In this document: positions 7,585 through 14,801 of the stretch, piece after piece
Numbering within the stretch: position 1 is the stretch's first letter
How the letters are laid out: every line of letters starts with the position of its first letter
NCBI GenBank assembly: GCA_002409525.1
Contig: DHNM01000028.1
Location: 1 to 33,437, forward strand
Length of the DNA stretch: 33,437 bases
Direction of reading: 5' to 3'
Origin: Eubacterium sp. UBA5416
Lineage (GTDB): Bacteria > Bacillota > Clostridia > Lachnospirales > Lachnospiraceae
Notes under the pieces: model-generated
Seen by the model: only the letters and a program-made list of their open reading frames with translations
Database searches by the model: none
What the model was told of the DNA's origin: nothing
Program-made: the position numbers and the translations under genes

Positions 7585-8550
7585 ATGAAAAAAAAGGTGA
7601 GCCTATGCCTGATGGTATTGCTGATGATATCCCTGAAAGGATGCAGCCGACTCGGGACACAGGACAAAGCTCAGATAACTGTTATAACAAAGGCAACAGA
7701 TACTGATTTCTGGCAGGCAGTCAGAAATGGATGCAATTCGGCTGCCAGTGAGTATAATGTCGATTTGCTCTTTCAGGGGCCTGATGGCGAAGAAGATTTT
7801 GAAACCCAGAACCGTTTGATTGAAGAAGCAATAGAAAGGGAAAGCGATGCAATCGTGCTGTCTGCCATCGACCGTGATCATTCGATTGAAATTATACAAA
7901 AAGCAGCCTCCAGAGGTATATATATTGTAATTATTGACAGCGGTATTAACAGTGATATCCCGGAGGTCATTATCAGTACGGATAATTATGCATCCGGTAA
8001 AAAGGCTGGAGAAGCAATGGTGGAAGGTGCTTCGGAGACACTCCGGATTGGTATTGTAAATATGGCCGGGGGAACCGCTAATGGCCAGGAACGTGAGCTG
8101 GGATTTACGGATGTTATTGAAAACATAGAGGATGCTGAAATCATTGGAAAGGTTTCTGTCGATTCAAACATGGAATCTGCCAGACAGGGAACCCTCGAGC
8201 TTCTTGAACACTATCCTGAAATCAATGCCGTAATTGCATTCAATGAGTATACTACGGTGGGAGCCGGAACTGCCATAGAAGAAGCCGGGTTAGGTAATAA
8301 AATAAAGATGATTGGATTTGATAATAATACAATTGCCATTGAACTGCTAAAGAATGGAACGATCGATGGACTGCTTGTTCAGAATCAATTTGCAATTGGA
8401 TACCTGGGTGTGGAGAATGCTTATAATCTTATCAATGGAAAATATATTGATGACAGGGATATATATATGGAAGCAACACTTGTTAATCTGGATAATTTGT
8501 TTGAAGAAAGCATTGAGAAACTCGTATTTCCAGTAGAAAAAAGCAGATAA
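7585..8550 (+). CDS. Sugar-binding lipoprotein of the sensor cassette
   Basis: A 321-residue extracytoplasmic protein of the periplasmic-binding-protein/LacI fold (Peripla_BP_4, RbsB-like). An upstream GTG at 7567 is in frame, but the AAAGGGAG site at 7570-7576 sits correctly for ATG 7585, and this start gives a normal lipoprotein signal with lipobox LKGC and Cys20. Family features include ITKATDTDFWQAV at the start of the mature domain, a Gln-Asn-Arg region (ETQNRLIEEAI), the hinge stretch DAIVLSAIDRD and late FDNNTIAIELL. It follows the kinase directly and lacks its own permease, whereas a separate ChvE-like binding protein starts the transporter operon. This favours a sensory role, as in the XylFII-LytS-YesN three-component system of clostridia. 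Confidence 0.85.
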   Translation: MKKKVSLCLMVLLMISLKGCSRLGTQDKAQITVITKATDTDFWQAVRNGCNSAASEYNVDLLFQGPDGEEDFETQNRLIEEAIERESDAIVLSAIDRDHSIEIIQKAASRGIYIVIIDSGINSDIPEVIISTDNYASGKKAGEAMVEGASETLRIGIVNMAGGTANGQERELGFTDVIENIEDAEIIGKVSVDSNMESARQGTLELLEHYPEINAVIAFNEYTTVGAGTAIEEAGLGNKIKMIGFDNNTIAIELLKNGTIDGLLVQNQFAIGYLGVENAYNLINGKYIDDRDIYMEATLVNLDNLFEESIEKLVFPVEKSR

Positions 8551-8609
8551 ACAATTTCATATGAGAAATTTATAACTTCTGTTAAAATTATTCAATGTCC
8601 TTTTGCAGG

Positions 8610-8646
8610 AATAGTTTTTATAATATGTATGTATAAAAAAACTATT
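8610..8646. promoter_or_regulatory. AT-rich inverted repeat before the transporter operon
   Basis: AATAGTTTTTATA (from 8610) is mirrored by TATAAAAAAACTATT (to 8646), with two extra bases in the right arm. It overlaps a TATAAT box at 8619-8624 and ends just before the AAAGGAG ribosome binding site of the ChvE-like gene. It could be an operator or a leader hairpin. No good -35 box was found, so the promoter here may depend on an activator such as the upstream response regulator. Confidence 0.35.
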
Positions 8647-8663
8647 CAATAAAGGAGAGCAGT

Positions 8664-9818
8664 ATGAAAAAGAAAATATTAAGCGCATTACTAACAACGG
8701 CAATGGTGTTCCAGATGGCAGCCTGCAGTTCAAAATCACCTGCGGAAGTATCCGGAACTGCCGGGACAAGCTCACAAAGTTCTTCCACTGCCGCAAGTGA
8801 AGATAATAAAAAAGAAAGCAGTGGCAAAAAAGTAGGTGTTGCGATGCCTACGCAGTCCTCACAACGCTGGATTCAGGATGGCAGTAATATGAAAAAACAG
8901 CTGGAGGCTTTGGGCTATGAAGTAGACTTGCAATATGCCGAGGATGATGTCCAGCAACAGGTTTCACAGATTGAAAATCTGATTAATAATGGCGCAGACT
9001 GTCTGGTTGTTGCATCCGTGGATTCTTCAGCACTTGTCAATGTTCTGGCAGATGCAAAAACAAACGGTATACCTGTCATTGCCTATGACCGGCTACTGAT
9101 GGATACAGATGCGGTTTCGTACTATGCAACATTTGATAATGAGGGCGTCGGGAAAATTATTGGAGAATACATAGAAGAAAAGATGGAGCTGGACAAAGCA
9201 GCAGGTGAAGGGAAGAGCTATAATATTGAATTTTTTATGGGCTCACCGGATGATAACAATGCTGTTTTCCTCAATCAGGGTGTAATGTCGGTACTCAAAC
9301 CATATTTGGACAATGGCGTTTTAGTGTGCCGATCCGGACAGACGGAATTTTCTCAGACAAATACCTTAAGATGGAGCCAGGAAACAGCGCAGAAGAGATG
9401 TGAAGATATTCTATCCGGTTATTATGGCGATGGAGAGCATCTTGATGTCATAGCGAGTGCATTTGATGGCTTAAGCTATGGTTGTGCTTCCGCACTGACC
9501 GGAGCCGGATACAAAGTAGGTGATGAATGGCCGTTGATTAGCGGGCAGGATGCAGAGCTGATGGCAATTAAAAACATCATAAGCGGTTCTCAGACAATGT
9601 CCGTATTCAAAGATACACGTATTCTTGCCGAAAAGTGTGTAACCATGGTTCAGGCTGTGTTAGAGGGAAAAGAACCTGAAATCAATGACGAAAGTACTTA
9701 CGACAATAACAAATTGACCGTACCATCGTATCTGTGTGATCCCATTGCGGTAGATGCTGAAAACTATGAGAAAGCCTTAATCGATTCGGGTTATTATACC
9801 AAAGATGAGTTGAAATAA
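8664..9818 (+). CDS. chvE: ChvE-like multiple-monosaccharide binding lipoprotein
   Basis: A 384-residue extracytoplasmic solute-binding protein. It has a lipoprotein signal with Cys21 (lipobox MAAC), a Ser/Thr-rich linker and then the ChvE/GguB-type domain: VGVAMPTQSSQRWIQDG, LQYAEDDVQQQVSQIENL, VIAYDRLLMDTDAVSYYATFDN and the late SGQDAELMAIKNI. These blocks match ChvE, the binding protein for several aldoses in the GguAB transporter, closely along the whole length. The gene has a strong AAAGGAG site and heads the operon binding protein - ATPase - permease. A strong hairpin follows it, which in such operons often lets the binding protein be made in excess. Exact sugar specificity is not readable. 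Confidence 0.9.
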   Translation: MKKKILSALLTTAMVFQMAACSSKSPAEVSGTAGTSSQSSSTAASEDNKKESSGKKVGVAMPTQSSQRWIQDGSNMKKQLEALGYEVDLQYAEDDVQQQVSQIENLINNGADCLVVASVDSSALVNVLADAKTNGIPVIAYDRLLMDTDAVSYYATFDNEGVGKIIGEYIEEKMELDKAAGEGKSYNIEFFMGSPDDNNAVFLNQGVMSVLKPYLDNGVLVCRSGQTEFSQTNTLRWSQETAQKRCEDILSGYYGDGEHLDVIASAFDGLSYGCASALTGAGYKVGDEWPLISGQDAELMAIKNIISGSQTMSVFKDTRILAEKCVTMVQAVLEGKEPEINDESTYDNNKLTVPSYLCDPIAVDAENYEKALIDSGYYTKDELK

Positions 9819-9827
9819 ATGACAAGG

Positions 9828-9857
9828 ATGTGGGAATCAGTTTTTTGATTCCCACAT
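9828..9857 (+). promoter_or_regulatory. Perfect 12-bp hairpin between binding protein and ATPase genes
   Basis: ATGTGGGAATCA (9828-9839) pairs perfectly with TGATTCCCACAT (9846-9857) around a six-base loop. There is no T run after it, so it is not a standard terminator. Placed directly after the binding-protein gene inside the transporter operon, it probably protects the upstream message and sets unequal expression of the binding protein and the other subunits. Confidence 0.7.
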
Positions 9858-9911
9858 GTAATGTACAACCATCCAAGGTAATGGAGAGGATAAAAAGGAG
9901 ATAGAGCAAAA

Positions 9912-11468
9912 ATGTCCGAATTTATTTTAGAAATGCGGCATATAACAAAAGAATTTTCTGGGGTAAAAGCACTGGATGATGTCAACCTTAAAGTGAAAAA
10001 AGGTGAAATTCATGCACTGTGTGGGGAAAATGGCGCTGGAAAATCCACGCTGATGAATATCCTGTCCGGTGTATATCCCCATGGAACCTATACTGGAGAG
10101 ATTTATTATCAGGGGGAAGCCTGCAAATTTTCCGATATCCGGGAAAGTGAGCAGCAGGGAATTGTTATCATTCACCAGGAGCTGGCACTAAGCCCGTATC
10201 TGTCGATAGCGGAAAATGTATTTGTTGGAAATGAGGTTACCGGCATGAAAGGGGTGATAGACTGGACCGAGACCAGGAGAAGAGCACAGGAAGTACTGGC
10301 AAAGGTGGGTTTGCAAGGAGAAGATATCAGCCAGCCGGTGAATTCTCTGGGCGTTGGAAAGCAGCAGTTGATTGAGCTTGCAAAAGCCATGGAAAAAAAT
10401 GTGAGCTTGCTGATTCTGGATGAACCAACAGCGGCATTAAATGATGAAGAGAGCATGCATCTGCTGGAAATCATGCTGCAGCTTAAAAAGCAGGGGATTA
10501 CCTGTATTCTTATATCCCATAAATTGAATGAAATCAGTTATGTTGCCGACTCCATCACAGTTATCAGAGATGGAAAATCCATTGAAACACTGGAAAAAGA
10601 AAGCACGGAATTTACAGAGGACCACATCATCAAAGGGATGGTTGGACGTGAGCTGACAAACCGATATCCGAAAAGGGAGAGTAAAATCGGAGATACAGTT
10701 CTGGAAATAAAGGACTGGAATGTATTTCATCCAGAGGACGCTAATAGAAAGGTTATCAGCGGTGTGAATTTTAAAGTCAGGGCAGGAGAGGTGATTGGCT
10801 TTGCGGGTCTGATGGGAGCTGGACGGACAGAACTGGCTATGAGTATCTTTGGACATTCATACGGTCAGAAAATAAGTGGTGATATCCTGTTACATGGAAA
10901 AAAAGTTGAAATTAAGACAGTCAAAGATGCCATTCATAATAAAATTGCTTATGTGTCGGAGGATCGGAAAAGCTATGGGCTTGTGTTAATTGATGATATT
11001 AAGCATAACATGTCGATGGCGGCCTTAAAAGAACATTTTGCAAGGAAAGGCATCATCAATCAAAATAAAGAAATTCTGGAAGCGGAGAAGTATAAGAAAT
11101 TAACTAATATTAAAGCAAATTCGATTGAACAGAATGTGGCGTCTCTTTCCGGCGGCAACCAGCAGAAAGTCGTACTTGCAAAATGGATTCAGACCCATCC
11201 GGATGTGCTCATTTTGGATGAACCAACCAGAGGAATTGATGTTGGGGCAAAATATGAAATTTACTGTGTCATCAATGATCTGGCAAAACAGGGCAAGGCA
11301 ATTATTGTAATCTCCTCAGAGATGCCTGAAATTATTGGGACCTGTGACCGGGCATATGTAATAAGTGAAGGACATATTGCCGGAGAAATTCAAAAAGATG
11401 AATTGACACAGGAAAATATTATGAAAAGCATAATTTCACATGGAGGGAAGAGAAGTAATGGACAGTAA
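9912..11468 (+). CDS. gguA: Sugar ABC transporter ATPase with two nucleotide-binding domains
   Basis: A 518-residue double ATPase of the RbsA/XylG/GguA type (also called MmsA) that powers monosaccharide import at the inner face of the membrane. The first half has Walker A GENGAGKST near residue 38, Q-loop HQELALSPYLSIAENV, a variant signature LGVGKQQLIELAKA and Walker B LLILDEPTAAL. The second half has the usual degenerate Walker A (GLMGAGRTE), a canonical signature LSGGNQQKVVLAKW and LILDEPTRGIDVGAK. This asymmetry is normal in the family. A good AAGGAG site precedes ATG 9912. The permease gene starts 11 bases before its stop. Subunit assignment is firm; the gene name follows the ChvE-GguA-GguB set. 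Confidence 0.92.
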   Translation: MSEFILEMRHITKEFSGVKALDDVNLKVKKGEIHALCGENGAGKSTLMNILSGVYPHGTYTGEIYYQGEACKFSDIRESEQQGIVIIHQELALSPYLSIAENVFVGNEVTGMKGVIDWTETRRRAQEVLAKVGLQGEDISQPVNSLGVGKQQLIELAKAMEKNVSLLILDEPTAALNDEESMHLLEIMLQLKKQGITCILISHKLNEISYVADSITVIRDGKSIETLEKESTEFTEDHIIKGMVGRELTNRYPKRESKIGDTVLEIKDWNVFHPEDANRKVISGVNFKVRAGEVIGFAGLMGAGRTELAMSIFGHSYGQKISGDILLHGKKVEIKTVKDAIHNKIAYVSEDRKSYGLVLIDDIKHNMSMAALKEHFARKGIINQNKEILEAEKYKKLTNIKANSIEQNVASLSGGNQQKVVLAKWIQTHPDVLILDEPTRGIDVGAKYEIYCVINDLAKQGKAIIVISSEMPEIIGTCDRAYVISEGHIAGEIQKDELTQENIMKSIISHGGKRSNGQ

Positions 11469-12621
11469 GAGGATTAATATTAAAATCAAAGAATATGGGA
11501 TGGTTATTGCCCTGATTGTGATTTTTCTTATTTTTTTCATATTATCAGGGGGTAAAAATGCAACACCCATGAACATTAATAATCTCGTCATGCAGAATGG
11601 ATACATAGTCGTTCTGGCCGTCGGAATGCTTTTATGTGTACTGACCGGAAATGTTGACTTGGGTGTTGGGTCAACGGTTGCGGTGACCGGAGCAGTTTCA
11701 GCAATTCTTATTCTGGATTATGATCTTCCGATACCGATAGCTATTTTGGCGGCAATTCTGGTAGGGCTGGCAGTCGGGATTTTTGAAGGGGCATTTATAT
11801 CGCTTTTGGGAATTCCACCGTTCATCGTTACTCTGGCAACTATGTTAATTGGGCGTGGGCTTACCTATGTGGCACTGCAGGCACAAACCAAGGGACCGCT
11901 TCCAAATTCTTATAATGCAATCGGTGCGGGGTATCTTCCAACGATTACAATACAGATTGGCGGCTTTGCATTTGACCTGATTTGCTTTCTGGTTGCACTG
12001 GCAGCTACTGTGCTGCTTATCTTATCCGAGTATAAATCGTATAAACGTAAACTGAAATATGGATTCGCTGTAAATCCACTCTGGCAGACGGGCATTAAGC
12101 TGGCTGTATTTATTGGAATCATCTGGTTTTTCATGTATCGTCTGGCAGTTTACCGGGGAATTCCGATTGTACTTGTAATCATGGCAGCGCTGATTGGAAT
12201 CTATCACTTTATTACCAGCAAGATGGTTTCAGGGCGTCAGATCTATGCACTTGGAGGAAATGAAAAAGCAGCCAGGCTGTCCGGAATCAATACGAAAAAA
12301 GTCTATTTCTGGGTATATACCAATATGGGATTATTATGCGGTGTTGCCGGAATTATATTGTCAGCCAGGAATGGATCGGCCACTCCAAAGGCTGGAGATG
12401 GTTTTGAAATGGATGCTATCGCGGCCTGTTACATTGGCGGTGCAGCAACAGCCGGAGGAATTGGGACGATTATCGGTGCAGTCGTAGGAGCGTTAGTTAT
12501 GGGGATACTAAATAATGGAATGTCTCTGATTGGTTGGTCAACAGATATTCAAAAGGTTGTCAAAGGACTGGTACTGCTGGGGGCAGTAACCTTTGATTTA
12601 GTTTCGAAACGTAAAAAATAA
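11458..12621 (+). CDS. gguB: Sugar ABC transporter permease
   Basis: A 387-residue inner-membrane permease of the BPD_transp_2 family (XylH/GguB/MmsB type) with about ten hydrophobic segments. The first in-frame ATG is at 11440, but the purine-rich GGAGGGAAGAG directly before 11458 makes the second ATG the better start; it overlaps the ATPase gene by 11 bases. Typical blocks include VVLAVGMLLCVLTGNVDLGVGS, LLGIPPFIVTLATM, IYALGGNEKAARLSGI and the C-terminal AACYIGGAATAGGIGTI. It forms the membrane channel with the upstream ATPase and receives sugars from the ChvE-like lipoprotein. A strong terminator follows, closing the operon. Confidence 0.92.
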   Translation: MDSKRINIKIKEYGMVIALIVIFLIFFILSGGKNATPMNINNLVMQNGYIVVLAVGMLLCVLTGNVDLGVGSTVAVTGAVSAILILDYDLPIPIAILAAILVGLAVGIFEGAFISLLGIPPFIVTLATMLIGRGLTYVALQAQTKGPLPNSYNAIGAGYLPTITIQIGGFAFDLICFLVALAATVLLILSEYKSYKRKLKYGFAVNPLWQTGIKLAVFIGIIWFFMYRLAVYRGIPIVLVIMAALIGIYHFITSKMVSGRQIYALGGNEKAARLSGINTKKVYFWVYTNMGLLCGVAGIILSARNGSATPKAGDGFEMDAIAACYIGGAATAGGIGTIIGAVVGALVMGILNNGMSLIGWSTDIQKVVKGLVLLGAVTFDLVSKRKK

Positions 12622-12639
12622 TCGAGATTTAGATTTTAC

Positions 12640-12671
12640 AAAAGGAGCCGCGATTACTGCGGCTCCTTTTG
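12640..12671 (+). terminator. Terminator of the sugar transporter operon
   Basis: A perfect 12-bp stem pairs AAAAGGAGCCGC (12640-12651) with GCGGCTCCTTTT (12659-12670), closing a seven-base loop, 18 bases after the permease stop. The A/T tracts on both sides make it able to act on either strand. Confidence 0.85.
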
Positions 12672-12695
12672 TGCTTCTTATATATTTTCTGTGTA

Positions 12696-12860
12696 TTAGT
12701 CAAAGGCACGGTTTATTGGAGCGATCCCGTTAAAAAACAGGTTGGGGTCAGCGCCGCTCATGACACGAAATCCGGCAAAAACATAACTTCCATAAGGAGC
12801 ATAGAAATCAATGCAGCGCTTGACATCTTTTTCAATTTCTTCATCAGATGCATCTTCACC
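12696..12860 (-). pseudogene. C-terminal fragment of a URO-D-type methyltransferase
   Basis: On the minus strand, 55 codons including the stop read EDASDEEIEKDVKRCIDFY and then SYVFAGFRVMSGADPN. These line up with the C-terminus of the intact methyltransferase at 21044 (ADATVEERMKEVHRCMDIY, then YIFFGFVLVDSIDPE). The homology starts abruptly at 12860, where a stop codon and the 47-bp repeat begin, so the first ~280 residues including the zinc motif are absent. It is a remnant of a third URO-D gene in this window, oriented opposite to the other two. The 350-bp gap between the transporter and the isomerase is filled by the terminator, this remnant, the repeat and a promoter. Confidence 0.75.
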
Positions 12861-12907
12861 TTACTACCTGAAGATATGGTTAGTTCTGAAAAAGTTCTAT
12901 GGTTCCA
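12861..12907. repeat. 47-bp repeat, copy B (partner at 1181)
   Basis: Matches 1181-1227 with five mismatches. It begins exactly where the URO-D remnant ends and lies about 70 bp before the isomerase start. The shared block marks a recombination border common to both copies of the isomerase neighbourhood. Confidence 0.75.
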
Positions 12908-12930
12908 TGGTCCCTGAACGTAGAATTTTG

Positions 12931-12939
12931 TGTTATACT
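12931..12939 (+). promoter_or_regulatory. Extended -10 promoter of the isomerase/AraC operon
   Basis: TGTTATACT is an extended -10 (TG, one base, TATACT at 12934-12939), about 36 bases before the start codon. No good -35 is present, as is common for extended -10 promoters. It lies after the 47-bp repeat, so the complete isomerase gene may have gained this promoter through the rearrangement. Confidence 0.4.
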
Positions 12940-12974
12940 ATTGGCATGGGAACATGAAAAGGAGGAGGATAACA

Positions 12975-13877
12975 ATGAACGAACCTATACAAAAGTATTT
13001 TCAGATTGGGACTATTCAATGGATGAGTCATCCACCGGCAAAATATCCGGTTGTCGACTCCATATATAAACTGGCCTGTGATTCTTATTTCGATGCCATT
13101 GAGCTGACACAGATCAAAGATCGCGACGACAGAGAAAAGGTAAAGAAGATTTTGCAGCAGTCTCACATGAAGGTCTGCTATGGTGCTCAGCCGCGGCTTT
13201 TGAACACAGGTCTAAATCCCAATGATGTGGATGAAGATGGACGCAAAAAAGCAGAAGAAACTCTGATCGAAGCCATCGATGAAGCAGAATATCTTGGCGC
13301 AGAGGGGATTGCTTTTCTGGCCGGAAAGTGGGAAGAAGAAAGGAAAGATCAGGCATATGAGAATCTGCTGAAGACTACAAGAAATCTCTGTGATTATGCG
13401 ACAGATAAAGGCATGTTTGTTGAACTTGAGGTTTTCGACTATGATATGGAGAAGAAGGCTCTGATCGGTCCCGCACCCCTGGCTGCCCGTTTTGCGGCAG
13501 ATATGAGGATGACCAATAATAACTTTGGGCTTCTGGTGGATCTGTCACATTTCCCGACGACTTATGAGACTTCCCGATTTGTAATCCGGACACTGCGTCC
13601 GTATATCACGCATTTTCATATAGGAAATGCAGTTGTAAAAGAAGGCTGTGAGGCATATGGAGATCAGCATCCGAGGTTCGGATTCCCCGAAAGTGCCAAT
13701 GACACGCCGGAGCTGGTTGATTTTTTCACAGTCTTGAAAGAAGAAGGGTTCTTTAGCAAAAAAGATCCCTATGTGCTGTCATTTGAAGTGAAACCATGGG
13801 CTGATGAGGACGGAGAGATTATCATAGCCAATACAAAACGTGTGATTAATAGGGCCTGGGCGATGGTGGATGAGTGA
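12975..13877 (+). CDS. TIM-barrel sugar-phosphate isomerase/epimerase
   Basis: A 300-residue cytoplasmic protein of the AP-endonuclease-2-like TIM-barrel family (xylose isomerase-like superfamily, PF01261). Likely metal and substrate residues lie at strand ends: Glu in FVELEVFDYD, Asp and His in LLVDLSHFP, His in ITHFHIGNAV and Glu in LSFEVKPW. ATG 12975 is preceded by AAAGGAGGAGG at proper spacing; an upstream in-frame GTG at 12930 is not supported because the conserved region starts at 12975. The AraC gene overlaps its stop by eight bases. A truncated near-identical copy sits behind the GntP permease at 2714, which links this enzyme to a sugar or sugar-acid substrate. The precise reaction is unknown. 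Confidence 0.8.
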   Translation: MNEPIQKYFQIGTIQWMSHPPAKYPVVDSIYKLACDSYFDAIELTQIKDRDDREKVKKILQQSHMKVCYGAQPRLLNTGLNPNDVDEDGRKKAEETLIEAIDEAEYLGAEGIAFLAGKWEEERKDQAYENLLKTTRNLCDYATDKGMFVELEVFDYDMEKKALIGPAPLAARFAADMRMTNNNFGLLVDLSHFPTTYETSRFVIRTLRPYITHFHIGNAVVKEGCEAYGDQHPRFGFPESANDTPELVDFFTVLKEEGFFSKKDPYVLSFEVKPWADEDGEIIIANTKRVINRAWAMVDE

Positions 13878-14667
13878 GAAGAATTTTTATGACAAGATGG
13901 CTGCGAAACATAATGCACGTCCCAAGAATTTAATATTTAATGAAGCACTTGCAAACATTTTGAATTCTCCGGTAGAAAAGAATTTTTATGCTCTTTACGA
14001 TATGGAGCGGGAGGTCCTCGGGCAGATAAAAGAGGGCAATATAGAAGCAACCGAAAATCTGTTTAATAGGGAGTTTACCAATTCATTGAAAAAGGCGGAA
14101 ACGTTATTTTCAGAAGATCACTTAAAACAGCTGGAATACATCACGGTCACCTCAATTGTTCTCTATTCGAGGGCTGCAATTGAGGGAGGTGCCAGTCTTC
14201 AGACCGTGTATGCATTGCAGGATTTTTTATTACATAAACTCTCGAAATCATCCCAAATACAGGAATATTACAATTTAAATTATGAAGCGGTGCTTGCGTT
14301 TACCAATATCGTGAAGAGTTCGAAAGGCATGGTTTCAGGCAGCAAGCGTGTTGAGCGTATGAAAAAGTATATACAGCGTAACCTGGGGAACTCTTTATCT
14401 GTCCATTCAATGGCTGAAAATTTTAATATGAGTTCAGATCATCTATCGCGGCTTTTTTTCGATGACACGGGAATTATGGTGAGGGATTATATCAGACAGG
14501 AGCGAATCCATGCGGCCTGTGAATTACTGAAGTATTCGGATTACAGTTTGTCGGAAATATCTCTTATTGTAGGATTCTCTTCACAGAGTTATTTTGGAAA
14601 AGTATTCAAAACTGGCATTGGTATGACACCTATGCAGTATCGTGTTCGAAATAAAAGTGATGTTTAA
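13870..14667 (+). CDS. AraC-family transcriptional regulator
   Basis: A 265-residue regulator. The first ~160 residues form an all-helical domain with the FYALYDMEREVLGQIKEG and RAAIEGGASLQTVYALQDF blocks seen in a subgroup of AraC proteins with a helical sensor. The C-terminal ~100 residues are the two helix-turn-helix units (LSVHSMAENFNMSSDHLSRLF; LSEISLIVGFSSQSYFGKVFK, then MTPMQYR). The ATG lies within the end of the isomerase gene, so the two are translationally coupled and this regulator probably controls the isomerase operon and/or the Fe-S flavoprotein-hypAB genes 134 bp downstream. The inducer is unknown. Confidence 0.9.
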   Translation: MSEKNFYDKMAAKHNARPKNLIFNEALANILNSPVEKNFYALYDMEREVLGQIKEGNIEATENLFNREFTNSLKKAETLFSEDHLKQLEYITVTSIVLYSRAAIEGGASLQTVYALQDFLLHKLSKSSQIQEYYNLNYEAVLAFTNIVKSSKGMVSGSKRVERMKKYIQRNLGNSLSVHSMAENFNMSSDHLSRLFFDDTGIMVRDYIRQERIHAACELLKYSDYSLSEISLIVGFSSQSYFGKVFKTGIGMTPMQYRVRNKSDV

Positions 14668-14801
14668 AACGTTAAAAAATAGACAATAAATAGGGTTAAT
14701 TACCAAAAACATCGAATGATTGATATACTCTTTATACTTTTTGCTATTATACTGTATCTATACTAGTAAACATTGCCAAGAAAAAAGGAGTGTGGAGTTT
14801 A

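Noticed and set aside
12975..13877. C-glycoside cleavage (dgp-type) component
   Set aside because: TIM-barrel proteins of this superfamily occur in such systems, but the Gfo/Idh oxidoreductase and small subunit partner are not in the window.
14700..14770. Promoter before the Fe-S flavoprotein gene
   Set aside because: Several TATACT/TATTAT-like boxes occur, but none has a -35 at acceptable spacing, so no site could be chosen.
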